Of a DNA stretch of 64,000 bases, positions 37,278-46,224 are shown piece after piece; positions within the stretch are counted from its first letter, which is position 1; the number at the start of each line of letters is the position of its first letter. The notes beneath the pieces are model-generated. The model made no database searches and was not told where the DNA came from. It worked only from the letters and a program-made list of their open reading frames with translations. The stretch is from Streptomyces canus (GTDB taxonomy: Bacteria; Actinomycetota; Actinomycetes; Streptomycetales; Streptomycetaceae), in NCBI RefSeq assembly GCF_030816965.1, contig NZ_JAUSYQ010000002.1, positions 744,001 through 808,000 of the forward strand, read 5' to 3'. A program made the translations under genes and the position numbers.

Positions 37278-38513
37278 CTACCGCTCGGCGTCAGCCCCCA
37301 CCGCGACCGGGACCGGCTCCGGTGTGACGTCGTCCCCCTGGTCCCGGGCACGACGTGACCCCAGCACCCGGGCCAGCAGATGGGCCCGCCCCGCGGCCAC
37401 CGGGCCGAGAACGGCCAGGACAAGGACATACCCGGCAATGAACGGCGCCAGACGTGCGTCGAGTCCCGCACTGGCCGCGATCGCGCCGAGGATCAGGGCG
37501 AACTCCCCCCGGGCCACGAGGGTTGTGGCGATGTCGGCCGCGGGGTGGGCGCCGTAGCCGTAGAGACGGGCGACGAGCAGGCCGGCGACGACGTTCATCA
37601 CGACCGTCACGGCCGCCGCGGCGGCGACGGGTCCGGCGACGGCCGTGACGACTCCGGGGTCGATGGACAGCCCGAACGCGAAGAAGAAGATCGCGGCGAA
37701 GGCGTCGCGCAGCGGGTGCACCAGTCGTCGGATGCGGGGTCCGGAGGGCGTGCCGGCCAGGATCAGGCCCACCATGAAGGCGCCGATGGCGTCGGCGACA
37801 CCGAGGACCTCGGAGACTCCGGCGACGAGGACCGCGGCGCCCAGGAAGCTGATGACCAGGAGTTCGTTGTCCCGGACGTGGATCAGCCGGCCGATCCAGC
37901 GCGTCCCGTACCGGGCGGCGACGGCCAGCACCAGCAGGAACCCGAAGGCTTTGCCCGCTTGCAGGAGCACCTCCATCGGCCCGCGGGCGCCGCTGATGAC
38001 CGGCTGGAGCGCGGCGAGGTAGAGCGCGAGGAAGATGTCCTCCACCACGATCACGCCGAGGATCAGCCGGGTCTCGGGGCGGCCGATCCGCCCCAGGTCG
38101 ATGAGGATCTTGGTGACGATCGCGGACGAGGAGATGCCGAGGACGCCGGCGAGCACCAGTGCCTCCCGGGTCCCCCAGCCCAGGGCGAACCCGAAACCGA
38201 GACCGGCGCCGACGTTCGCCAGGAGGTAGATGCCGCCCGCGGCGAGCAGGCGCCTGCCGCCGGTGCGCAGGTCGTCGACGTGGAACTCCAGGCCCAGGTA
38301 GAACAGCAGCAGCACCAGGCCGAGCGCGGAGAGCATCTCGAAGTCGTGCGCGTCCTCGACGAGGACGAGGCCAGGGGTGTGCGGGCCGAGCAGGATACCG
38401 GCGAGCATGAACAGCGGGATGGTCGGCAGTCCGATCCGGCCGCCGAGGCGGGCGAGGAACGCGGCGGCCAGGAAGGCGCCGCCCATGGCGAGCAGGGTGT
38501 CAGCGTGTCCCAT
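37278..38513 (-). CDS. CPA2-family cation/proton antiporter (KefB/KhtU-like)
   Basis: 411-residue membrane protein with about 12 hydrophobic segments. Recognisable CPA2 features are LFMLAGILLGPHTPGLVL, LGLVLLLFYLGLEFHVDDL, SSSAIVTKILIDLGRI and LILGVIVVEDIFLALYLAAL (ion-binding acidic residue region), then FFFAFGLSIDPG. There is no C-terminal TrkA-N or TrkA-C domain, so it resembles KhtU-type K+/H+ antiporters that need a separate KhtT gating subunit. No khtT-like gene is adjacent. GGGAGGTGCACC precedes the ATG. Confidence 0.9.
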   Translation of the reverse strand: MGHADTLLAMGGAFLAAAFLARLGGRIGLPTIPLFMLAGILLGPHTPGLVLVEDAHDFEMLSALGLVLLLFYLGLEFHVDDLRTGGRRLLAAGGIYLLANVGAGLGFGFALGWGTREALVLAGVLGISSSAIVTKILIDLGRIGRPETRLILGVIVVEDIFLALYLAALQPVISGARGPMEVLLQAGKAFGFLLVLAVAARYGTRWIGRLIHVRDNELLVISFLGAAVLVAGVSEVLGVADAIGAFMVGLILAGTPSGPRIRRLVHPLRDAFAAIFFFAFGLSIDPGVVTAVAGPVAAAAAVTVVMNVVAGLLVARLYGYGAHPAADIATTLVARGEFALILGAIAASAGLDARLAPFIAGYVLVLAVLGPVAAGRAHLLARVLGSRRARDQGDDVTPEPVPVAVGADAER

Positions 38514-38689
38514 GGTGCACCTCCCGCGAGGGCGCAGAAGGACGTGCGTGCTGTGCTTGACGGGGGTGGATGCGGGATCTCCCTTTGTCCGGCGAGGCGT
38601 TTTCGTGTCACCGTCGCATCCGGCCGCAGGGCCCCGCCATCGGTGCCGACCCTCATTTCCGCGAGGGCCGGCACCCGCCCGTGAGGGGC

Positions 38690-39565
38690 TCAACTCCTGG
38701 TGAAGCGGTACGTCTTGCTGTCCGTCAGCACACAGAAGCCCGGTGAGACGACGATCACACGCAGGGTTCCGGTACGGCGGTCGTAGTCGATGCCCTCCGC
38801 CTCGAACCCGCCCGAGCAGGAACTCCTCAGGGGCAGTTGGCGCAGTGCCGTGACATGGCCGGTGACGTTCGCCGAGCCGGTCGGGGCCGCGGACAGGTCG
38901 ATCCGGAGGAGCGGCTTGGTGTAGCCGAAGAGCGTGCCCGCCGGGTCGTCGGAGGAGCACAGCAGCTGGGTGGCGCTCAGGAAGTCGCAGCCCTGTACGT
39001 CGCGGACGGCGTGGTCGAGGGTGACGGTGGCCGCCTGCGGAAGGTTCGCCGAGGGCGAGGTGCTCGTGTTGACGCCGGGCGTGGGGAGGACCAGGAAGCG
39101 GGTCATGGTGCCCCACTCACCGGTCAGCATCCACTGTCCGTCGGGCGAGACGGCGACCCAGGAGTTGTTGAGCGCCTCGCCCGGGCTGAGTGTGTGGACG
39201 TACTCGGACCAGGTCCCGTTCGGCGCCTGCACGCGGTACATCTTCGCGGTGCCGGAGTCGGCCTGGTAGGGCTCGATGTAGTGGCCGTCGTAGGAGGCGT
39301 CGGGGTCGCCCACGTGGTTCCAGCCGCGACTGGAGACGCTGAGGGGGATGGTGCCGATGCCGGTGTACCGGTTGGCGGCTCCGGCGGGGACCTCGATCGA
39401 GGCCAGGCCCTGGGTCTCGGTGAGCGGGTCGGCGCGGTCGGAGCCGGTCTCCGTCCAGGTGTCGGCGGCGGAGGCCGGCGGGGCGGCGGCCAGGAGGGCC
39501 GTCGCGGTGAGGGTGACGAGGGCGGCGAGGAGCGCGTGACAACGCTGTCTGGCACGCAGGGGCAT
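38690..39565 (-). CDS. Secreted beta-propeller-like hypothetical protein
   Basis: 291 residues with a typical Sec signal (HALLAALVTLTATALLAAAP, cleavage near ASA-AD). The mature part has repeated strand patterns such as NRYTGIGTIPLSVSSRGWNH, NNSWVAVSPDGQWMLTGEWG, VQGCDFLSATQLLCSSDD and GGFEAEGIDYDRRTGTLRVI, which suggest a beta-propeller. Four Cys could form two disulfides. The function is unknown. ATG with CAGGAGTCATCC upstream. Confidence 0.78.
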   Translation of the reverse strand: MPLRARQRCHALLAALVTLTATALLAAAPPASAADTWTETGSDRADPLTETQGLASIEVPAGAANRYTGIGTIPLSVSSRGWNHVGDPDASYDGHYIEPYQADSGTAKMYRVQAPNGTWSEYVHTLSPGEALNNSWVAVSPDGQWMLTGEWGTMTRFLVLPTPGVNTSTSPSANLPQAATVTLDHAVRDVQGCDFLSATQLLCSSDDPAGTLFGYTKPLLRIDLSAAPTGSANVTGHVTALRQLPLRSSCSGGFEAEGIDYDRRTGTLRVIVVSPGFCVLTDSKTYRFTRS

Positions 39566-39826
39566 GGATGACTCCTGAGGCTCCTGGGGCGGGGGTGCGG
39601 CCGGTCGGCGGACAGTCTGGCGCCCCAGGGCGGTCATGTACAGGCCAATCGAATGAATGAGCGGCCTTCGTCACCCCGTCGGACTTCACCGGACGCACGC
39701 CCCCGTGTTGAGGGATGGTGGAAGAACACGACCGCGTGGGCACGGAGACGGTTGAGCGCGGTAGAACAAGGGGAGTCGGCACGGGGGTACGGCGTGCCGC
39801 GAGGACGGTCTAAGGCGGTTCGTGCA

Positions 39827-41908
39827 ATGGGTGCAGCCGGAATACCCGCGGCCGAGGGCGCAGAGCCCCCGCGCGGGGCGGTACGGCCGAGCGGGCTACT
39901 CGACGAGTTGGGCATGGCCTCGGTGGTGCTGGACACCGAGGGGCGCATCGTGCTGTGGAGCCCGCAGGCCGAGGAGCTGTTCGGCTACAGCGCTCGGGAG
40001 GCGCTGGGGCAGTACGCGGCCCATCTGATGATCCACGAACAGCACGCCGACCTGGTCGTCAAGCTGTTCGCCGACGTCATGGAGACCGGGCAGAGCTGGG
40101 CCGGGGCCTTCCCCGTCCGGCACAAGGACGGCGGCACCAAGCTGGTCGAGTTCCGCAACATGCGGCTGCTGGACGACCACGGGGACGTCTACGCGCTGGG
40201 GCTGTGCGCCGACCAGGAGACCGTGCGCCGGCTGGAGCGGGACGTGGCGCTCTCGACGCGCATGATCTCGCAGTCCCCGATCGGGCTGGCCGTGCTGGAC
40301 ACCGAGCTGCGGTACGTCTCGGTGAATCCGGCGCTGGAGCAGCTGAACGGTGTGCCGGCCGAGGAACACGTCGGGCGGAAGATCGGCGAGGTCCTGCCGC
40401 ATCTCGACGTGGCCGCCTTCGAGGCCGCCGCCCGCGAGGTGCTGCGTACCGGCACACCGCTCCTCGACCAGCACACGGTCGGTTACACGCCCGCGGACCC
40501 GGACAGGGAGCACGCCTGGTCGGTCTCGCTGTACCGCCTCGAGGACGCGCTGGGGACCGTCCTGGGAGTGGCGGGCTCGGTGCTGGACGTCACCGAGCAG
40601 CATCTGGCGACCGTGGAGGCCGAGACGGCCCGGCGCCGCCTCGCGCTCGTCGCCGACGCCTCCGCCCGTATCGGCACCACCCTCGACCTGGACCGCACCG
40701 CCCGTGAGCTGGCCGACGTGGCCGTGCCTGAGCTCGCGGACGTGGCGGCCGTGGACCTGTTGGAGGCGGTGGTGCAGGGCAGACCCAGCACCCTCGGCCC
40801 CACGGAGCCCGCCGTGATGCGTCCCCTGGCCGTCGACGCGGCCGGTGCCCCGGAGGTGTTGAGCGCGGCCGATCCGCCCGGGCAGGTCGCCCGCTACGCC
40901 CCCGATCGCCTGGTCACCGAGTGCGTACGCACGGGAAGCCCGGTCCTGGTGGCGCAGGTCGGGCCCGACGACCTCGCCCGTATCGCCCGCTCACCGGAGG
41001 CGGCCGCGCTGCTGGCCAAGGCCGGCGTGCACTCCTATCTGGCCGTACCGCTGATCGCGCGCGGCGAGGTGCTCGGCGCCCTCGACCTCAAGCGCGTCCA
41101 CAATCCGGAGCCGTTCGGCGAGGACGACCTGCTGCTCGCGCGGGAGCTGGCGGCCCGCGCGGCGGTGCAGATCGACAACGCCCGCTGGTACCAGGACGCC
41201 CGCAACACCGCTCTCACCCTGCAGCGCAGCCTGCTGCCCAGCCACCCGTCCGTGACCGGCGGCCTGGAGGTCGCTTCGCGCTACCAGCCCGCTGGCGCCA
41301 CCGCCGAGGTCGGCGGCGACTGGTTCGACGTGATCCCGCTGGGCGAGGGCAAGACCGCCCTCGTCGTGGGTGACGTGATGGGCAGCGGCATCACCGCCGC
41401 CGCGACGATGGGCCGGCTGCGCACCGCGACGAACACCCTGGCCTCCCTCGACCTCGACCCGGCCAAGCTCCTCGAACACCTCGACCGGATCACCGAGGAC
41501 CTGGACCACTCCATCGCCACCTGCGTCTACGCCGTGTACGATCCGCGGCTCGGACAGTGCCGGATCGCCAACGCCGGGCACCTGCCTCCGGTACGGCTGC
41601 GCACCGGCCGTCCACCCGAGCTGCTCGAACTTCCCACGGGGGCGCCACTGGGCGTGGGCGGCGTCGCCTTCTCCACGACCACCGTCGACCTCGCACCCGG
41701 CGACCGGCTCGTCCTGTACACGGACGGTCTCGTCGAGACACGGCAGCATCCGCTCGACGAGCGCCTGGACGCACTCCTCGACCTGCTCGACAGCCCCGAC
41801 GGGCCGCTGGAGGAGGTCTGCGACCTGCTGCTGCGCACACTGCACCAGCCGGACAACTCCGACGACGTGGCGCTGCTGATCGCGCGGGTGCAGACGCCTG
41901 TGACCTGA
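39827..41908 (+). CDS. PAS-PAS-GAF-SpoIIE protein phosphatase
   Basis: 693-residue cytoplasmic PP2C-type phosphatase of the RsbU/SpoIIE class, which dephosphorylates anti-anti-sigma factors. PAS 1 is at about 30-145 (ASVVLDTEGRIVLWSPQAEE), PAS 2 at about 150-265, and the GAF domain at about 275-450 (LVADASARIGTTLDLDR onward). The phosphatase domain follows with metal-binding Asp in EVGGDWFDV (Asp498), VVGDVMGSGITAAATMGRLR, NAGHLPPV and VLYTDGLVE. The usual C-terminal anti-sigma kinase (HATPase) domain is absent. The ATG at 39827 is chosen at the PAS boundary with AAGGCGG upstream. Confidence 0.9.
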   Translation: MGAAGIPAAEGAEPPRGAVRPSGLLDELGMASVVLDTEGRIVLWSPQAEELFGYSAREALGQYAAHLMIHEQHADLVVKLFADVMETGQSWAGAFPVRHKDGGTKLVEFRNMRLLDDHGDVYALGLCADQETVRRLERDVALSTRMISQSPIGLAVLDTELRYVSVNPALEQLNGVPAEEHVGRKIGEVLPHLDVAAFEAAAREVLRTGTPLLDQHTVGYTPADPDREHAWSVSLYRLEDALGTVLGVAGSVLDVTEQHLATVEAETARRRLALVADASARIGTTLDLDRTARELADVAVPELADVAAVDLLEAVVQGRPSTLGPTEPAVMRPLAVDAAGAPEVLSAADPPGQVARYAPDRLVTECVRTGSPVLVAQVGPDDLARIARSPEAAALLAKAGVHSYLAVPLIARGEVLGALDLKRVHNPEPFGEDDLLLARELAARAAVQIDNARWYQDARNTALTLQRSLLPSHPSVTGGLEVASRYQPAGATAEVGGDWFDVIPLGEGKTALVVGDVMGSGITAAATMGRLRTATNTLASLDLDPAKLLEHLDRITEDLDHSIATCVYAVYDPRLGQCRIANAGHLPPVRLRTGRPPELLELPTGAPLGVGGVAFSTTTVDLAPGDRLVLYTDGLVETRQHPLDERLDALLDLLDSPDGPLEEVCDLLLRTLHQPDNSDDVALLIARVQTPVT

Positions 41909-42476
41909 CGGGGTCTGCCGTCACCGGTACGGACAGGCGTCCTGGCCGCCGACGGCACGGCCCCTACGCCGCGGCCTCCGCCGGCCTCCTCGTCGCCGTG
42001 GTCGTCGAAGCTTCGGGTCGGTGCCGTGCGCGGCGAGGAGACCGTCAAGGACTTCGGGTTCGGCAAGTGGGTCGTGCGGAACTGGCGGGCAGGCACCGGC
42101 GAGGAGATCGACGGCGACCGGGCCACGATGAAGAGCGACACCAGGGACCGACGCCCCGACTCTTCACCGGCACCTCAGCGAACAACCGGCCCGGCCGCCC
42201 TCCCGGCCACGGCCCGGGAGACCGGCGTCACGGAGACCCGACGGAAGAGGGCAAGGCATCCGGGCTCACCTCGGACACGGCGACGGCCATCGGCCACCTC
42301 AGCGAACAACCGGCCCGGCCGCCCTCCCGGCCACGGCCCGGGAGACCGGCGTCACGGAGACCCGACGGAAGAGGGCAAGGCATCCGGACTCGCCTCGGAC
42401 ACAGCGGCAGGCCGTCGGCCACCTCAGCGAACAACCGGCCCGGCGGGCCCCCCGGCCACGGCCCGGGAGACCGGCG
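41909..42476. other. Non-coding stretch with triplicated 3'-end repeat
   Basis: From 42171 on, this holds the tandem repeat listed separately. The part 41909-42170 has a short plus-strand reading around 42026 (VRGEETVKDFGFGKWVVRNW) that I cannot assign. It has no ribosome-binding site and runs into the repeats, so I do not call a gene. Confidence 0.5.
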
Positions 42477-42543
42477 TCACGGGGACCCGGCGGAAGAGGG
42501 CAGGGCGTCCGGGCTCGCCTCGGGCACGGCGACGGGCCGTCGG
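42171..42543. repeat. Three tandem copies of a 124-125 bp unit including the MFS gene 3' end
   Basis: Copies start at 42171, 42295 and 42420, each opening CACCTCAGCGAACAACCGGC and closing with a GACGGCC/GCCGTCGG segment. The third copy contains the stop (42477) and last 20 or so codons of the MFS gene. The first two are near-identical duplicates of that end plus its downstream flank. Each copy carries a GC-rich hairpin CTCCCGGCC-AC-GGCCCGGGAG, so a terminator has been triplicated. Confidence 0.8.
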
Positions 42544-43724
42544 GGCAGCAGGAGCGGGGTGGCCAGCAGCAGCAGACCGGCCAGCGCGATCGCCTCACGG
42601 GTTCCGGTGAAGGTGGCCAGCAGGCCCCACAGGGCGGTCAGGGCCGCGGTGGTCAGCTTGCCGGTGACCGACCAGGCGGAGAGGGTGCGGACCACCCGGT
42701 CCGTCGGCGTCAGCTCCAGCCGGACGGTGGAGAACACCGGGTTGAAGACCGCGCAGGAGGTGATCACCCCGAGCTCGACGGCCATCACGAGCAGCAGCCC
42801 GGCGGTGCCGGGGCCGACGAAGGCCAGGCCGAGCGGCCAGCACGCGCGCAGGATGCCCGAGGTGAGCAGGACGCGATGCCGTCCGAACCGGGCGACCAGA
42901 GGGCGCGCGATCCGTGAGCCGAGCAGGCCCCCGAGACAGGGCACCGAGAAGGCGAGGGCGTACTGCCAGGGGGCGAAGCCCAGCGGACCGAGCATGAGGA
43001 CGGTCAGCAGCGGCACCGGCACCATGATGAGAGCGTTGACCAGGACCGTGTTGAAGAACAGCGGGCGCAGGACGGGACTGGTCAGGATGTACCCCCAGCC
43101 CTCCAGGAGCGACCCCTTCGCCGCCCCGGTGGGCACGGGCCGTGGCTCGCCGCCACCGATCGCCCGGATCCCCAGCGCCGACAGCAGATAGCTGACGGCG
43201 TCGGCCAGCAGGGTCGTCACAGGACCGAAGAGCCCGATGGCGGCACCCCCGAGGGGAGGCCCGATCACGATGGTCGTCCAGTTCGTGGCCTCGAACCGCC
43301 CGTTGGCGATCAACAGGTCGTCCCCGCCGACGAGGGACTTGAGGAAGGCCCCCGAAGCGGCGCTGAAGGTGATGTCGGCCGCCGCCACGACCACCGAAAC
43401 GGCCAGCAGCTGGACGAAACCGAGCACACCGAGCGCGTACGCGGCGGGCACGCTCAGCAGGGCGGCGAACCGGACGAGGTCCATCGCGACCATCACCGGT
43501 CTCTTACGGCGGAACTCCACCCAGGGTCCGAGCGGCACCGCCACCGCGGCCCCGACCGCGAGCCCCACGGCCGCCAGCGCGGACACCGCGGCAGGTCCGG
43601 CGTGCAGCACCAGGACGGCGATCAGCGGGAAAGCGCCGAACGACAGCGAGGTGCCGAACGCACTGACCGCGTAGGCCGCCCACAGCCACCCGAACCGCCG
43701 CCCCAGCGACCGCCTCCCGTCCAC
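42477..43724 (-). CDS. MFS transporter (DHA3-like), divergent to LysR
   Basis: 415-residue 12-helix transporter. RFGWLWAAYAVSAFGTSLSF opens helix 1, and GPWVEFRRKRPVMVAMDLVR is the motif-A-like loop. The second half has FGRHRVLLTSGILRA, and the protein is similar to macrolide- or tetracycline-type exporters of the DHA3 group. The GTG at 43724 follows AAGGGGGTTTCGGGC. Longer readings have no valid start codon in a sensible place. The last 22 codons lie in a tandem-repeated unit. Confidence 0.87.
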   Translation of the reverse strand: MDGRRSLGRRFGWLWAAYAVSAFGTSLSFGAFPLIAVLVLHAGPAAVSALAAVGLAVGAAVAVPLGPWVEFRRKRPVMVAMDLVRFAALLSVPAAYALGVLGFVQLLAVSVVVAAADITFSAASGAFLKSLVGGDDLLIANGRFEATNWTTIVIGPPLGGAAIGLFGPVTTLLADAVSYLLSALGIRAIGGGEPRPVPTGAAKGSLLEGWGYILTSPVLRPLFFNTVLVNALIMVPVPLLTVLMLGPLGFAPWQYALAFSVPCLGGLLGSRIARPLVARFGRHRVLLTSGILRACWPLGLAFVGPGTAGLLLVMAVELGVITSCAVFNPVFSTVRLELTPTDRVVRTLSAWSVTGKLTTAALTALWGLLATFTGTREAIALAGLLLLATPLLLPRRPVAVPEASPDALPSSAGSP

Positions 43725-43800
43725 GCCCGAAACCCCCTTGCCGACAACCTCACGTTGACCGACGCCATCCAAGCCAGTGCCGGGCCCGCAGATCAAACAA

Positions 43801-43840
43801 CCATGGCACCGACGGTCCACAACCCGTGGTTGTGCCATGG
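43801..43840. promoter_or_regulatory. Nested inverted repeats, LysR-type operator
   Basis: The outer arms CCATGGCAC (43801-43809) and GTGCCATGG (43832-43840) enclose the inner dyad CACAAC-CCGTG-GTTGTG (43818-43834). The inner site fits the T-N11-A class used by LysR proteins. It lies just before the LysR start, in the divergent spacer with the MFS gene. Confidence 0.6.
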
Positions 43841-43857
43841 CGGCCTAGGCTTCGGTC

Positions 43858-44784
43858 ATGGATCTCGACGCCGTACGCACCTTTGTCGCCGTGGCGGACG
43901 CGGGGCGGTTCCAGGAGGCCGCCGACCGGCTGGCGGTCACCCAGCAGGCCGTGTCGAAGCGGGTCGCCGCGCTGGAGAAGGACCTCGGGGCGCGGCTGTT
44001 CACCCGCACCCCGCGCGGTGCCCGCCTCAGCATCGACGGACAGGCGTTCCTGCCCCACGCCCGCGAGCTGCTCCGGGCCGCGGAACGGGCGGCCGCTTCG
44101 GTGCGGCCGGGCAGCCGGGCCCTGCGCGTCGACGTGATCGGCCGCCGCCTCGCGCCGGCAGAACTGCTGCGCGCCTTCCACCGCACGCACCCCGACATCG
44201 AGCTCGACGTCGTCACTCTCTTCGACGCCGACGCGGCCGTCGCCGCACTCCGGTCCGGCATGATCGACGCGACCTTCCGCGCGGTCCCGCACTCCGCGGG
44301 GCAGTCGACCGACGACATCCAGTCCGTGCGGGTCTACGACGAGCCGGTCCAACTGCTCACCGGCCCCGACCACGCGCTCGCGGGAGCCCGTTCGGTGGAA
44401 CCCTCCCGGCTGGCCGGGCACCGCATCTGGATGCCCGGCCTGGTCACGGGAACCGAGTGGGGTACCTACTACGACGACCTCGCCGCCGCCTTCGGCCTCA
44501 CCATCGAGGTCACCGGGCCCGACTTCGGCACCGACCCCCTTCTCGACACCATCGCCGACTCCCCGGCCCTGGCGACCCTCGTCGGCGAGCTGACCCGTCT
44601 GGTCTGGCCGTCCGACCAGGACCTGCGCCGCATCCCGGTGCACGGCCCCACGCCGGTCTACCCCCACTCCCTGATCTGGCGCGCCGGCAACCCCCACCCG
44701 GCCCTCGCCGCCCTCCGGGAGCACCTGCACGTCACCCGGCCCGAGCCGCCGGGGGTGGGGACGTGGGCGCCTGGCTGGGCCTAG
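43858..44784 (+). CDS. LysR-family transcriptional regulator
   Basis: 308 residues. HTH at 1-60 (MDLDAVRTFVAVADAGRFQE, AADRLAVTQQAVSKRVAALE, KDLGARLFTRTPRGARLSIDG) and a periplasmic-binding-like effector domain (about 90-295). It is divergent from an MFS exporter with symmetric sites between them, so it probably activates exporter expression in response to the exported compound. The 3' end overlaps the convergent methyltransferase gene by 4 bp. Confidence 0.92.
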   Translation: MDLDAVRTFVAVADAGRFQEAADRLAVTQQAVSKRVAALEKDLGARLFTRTPRGARLSIDGQAFLPHARELLRAAERAAASVRPGSRALRVDVIGRRLAPAELLRAFHRTHPDIELDVVTLFDADAAVAALRSGMIDATFRAVPHSAGQSTDDIQSVRVYDEPVQLLTGPDHALAGARSVEPSRLAGHRIWMPGLVTGTEWGTYYDDLAAAFGLTIEVTGPDFGTDPLLDTIADSPALATLVGELTRLVWPSDQDLRRIPVHGPTPVYPHSLIWRAGNPHPALAALREHLHVTRPEPPGVGTWAPGWA

Positions 44785-45572
44785 GCCCTGGTGCCGATCA
44801 CGACGTGGGCGTAGAGCTCCTCGGAGACCGCGAGGCGGGGTGTCAGGCCGCTGTGGGTGAAGGTGTCGACGGCGGCGGTGGCCTGGCGTTCGCTGGTCTC
44901 GACGAGGAGGCAGCCGCCGGGGGCGAGCCAATGAGGGGCCTCGGTGGCGACGCGGCGCAGGATGTCCAGGCCGTCCGCGCCGCCGTCGAGGGCGACCAGG
45001 GGCTCGTGGTCGCGGGCCTCGGTGGGGAGGAGGGCGACCTCGTCGGTGGGGACGTAGGGGACGTTGGCCGCGAGGATGTCCACACGGCCGCGCAGGTCGG
45101 CGGGGAGGGCGTCGAAGAGGTCGCCGGTGTGGGCCCGGCCGCCCGCGTCGGCGGTGTTGCGGCGCGCGCAGTCCACCGCGGCCGGGTCGATGTCGGCGGC
45201 GTGCAGCTCGACCGGGCCCAGCGCGGCGGCGAGCGCGGCGCCGACCGCACCCGAGCCGCAGCACAGGTCCACGACGACCGAGGCGTCCGGCGCCTGGGCG
45301 AGGGCCTGTTCGACGAGGAACTCGGTGCGGCGGCGGGGCACGAAGACGCCGGGGCCCACGGTGATGCGCAGTCCGCGGAACTCCGCCCAGCCGACGACGA
45401 GTTCGAGCGGGTGGCCGGTGACCCGGCGGTCCACCATGTCGGCCAGCTCGTCGGGGGTGCGGGCGGCGGCGAGGATCAGCCGGGCCTCGTCCTCGGCGAA
45501 GACACAGCCCGCGGTGCGGAGTGCGGCGACGACGGAGTCGGGAGAGGTGAAGCGGGGAGAGAGTGAAGGCAT
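44781..45572 (-). CDS. N5-glutamine methyltransferase (HemK/PrmC-like)
   Basis: 263-residue SAM-dependent methyltransferase. The SAM motif is VVVDLCCGSGAVGAALAAAL, the second acid ADIDPAAVDCARRN, and the amide-binding NPPY motif appears as NVPYVP. The Asn is kept and the first Pro is Val. An N-terminal helical region precedes PLELVVGWAEFRG and GPGVFVPRRRTEFLVE, as in release-factor methylases. Actinomycetes often carry this second PrmC-like protein next to unrelated genes, so the target may not be a release factor. Confidence 0.85.
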   Translation of the reverse strand: MPSLSPRFTSPDSVVAALRTAGCVFAEDEARLILAAARTPDELADMVDRRVTGHPLELVVGWAEFRGLRITVGPGVFVPRRRTEFLVEQALAQAPDASVVVDLCCGSGAVGAALAAALGPVELHAADIDPAAVDCARRNTADAGGRAHTGDLFDALPADLRGRVDILAANVPYVPTDEVALLPTEARDHEPLVALDGGADGLDILRRVATEAPHWLAPGGCLLVETSERQATAAVDTFTHSGLTPRLAVSEELYAHVVIGTRA

Positions 45573-45753
45573 GGAAGCCGAGAGCCTTTCGGGAGCCGAA
45601 GGGCGCTCCCGCGGTCACCTACAGGCGGTGATCCGCGCCGATTCGAGGAGAGAGCACCCGATCTGACACAGCGTTGATGGGTCTCACCTCCTTGGTCCCG
45701 CACGGCTGGGACCGCCCTCAGCCGGAGCGCCACCCTACCCCAGAACGGAGCGA

Positions 45754-45768
45754 GTTGTATTCTGCAAC
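45754..45768. promoter_or_regulatory. MarR-type operator candidate GTTG-N7-CAAC
   Basis: GTTGTATTCTGCAAC is an imperfect dyad matching the TTGN7CAA pattern of MarR sites. It lies 22 bp before the MarR start and overlaps a plausible promoter, so autorepression is likely. Confidence 0.5.
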
Positions 45769-45789
45769 CAGTACTGCGAGGGAGGTCCG

Positions 45790-46218
45790 GTGGAAGCAGC
45801 AACGGCAGTGGAGACGATCCAGCGCGAGATGACGGTCTTCGCGCGACGGGCCCGGGCCTCGGCGGGCCGTCTGCATCCCGAGCTGTCGCTGGTGTCGTAC
45901 ACGCTCCTCGGGCATCTGGAGGAGCGCGACGGCTGCCGCGCCACCGACCTGGCCGCCCACTACGCCCTGGACAAGTCCACGGTGAGCCGCCAGGTCGCCG
46001 CTCTGGAGCGGGCCGGCCTCGTCGAACGGCGCCAGGACCCGGAGGACCACCGTGTCCAGGTGCTGCATCTGACCGAGGCGGGCCGGGACATCCTGGGCCA
46101 GGTCACCGTGAGCCGCCGCGCGGCCGTCGGCGAGCGGCTCGCGGACTGGTCGCAGGAGGACCTGGAGCGGTTCGCCGACTACCTGGTGCGTTACAACGCC
46201 TGGCCACGGTCCGGCTGA
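45790..46218 (+). CDS. MarR-family transcriptional regulator
   Basis: 142 residues. Winged helix with LSLVSYTLLGHLEERDGCRA, TDLAAHYALDKSTVSRQVAA and the wing LVERRQDPEDHRVQVLHLTE, the standard MarR pattern. GTG start with GGGAGGTCCG. The gene ends 6 bp before the convergent GNAT gene. The target may be itself or the PrmC-like gene behind the shared spacer. Confidence 0.92.
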   Translation: MEAATAVETIQREMTVFARRARASAGRLHPELSLVSYTLLGHLEERDGCRATDLAAHYALDKSTVSRQVAALERAGLVERRQDPEDHRVQVLHLTEAGRDILGQVTVSRRAAVGERLADWSQEDLERFADYLVRYNAWPRSG

Positions 46219-46224
46219 CGGTGC

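Noticed and set aside
42171..42543. CRISPR-like array
   Set aside because: The units are 124-125 bp, near-identical throughout, contain gene 3'-end sequence and have no variable spacers.
42026..42610. 194-codon plus-strand frame across the tandem repeat
   Set aside because: Most of it is the repeat read in the antisense direction. No ribosome-binding site or homology.
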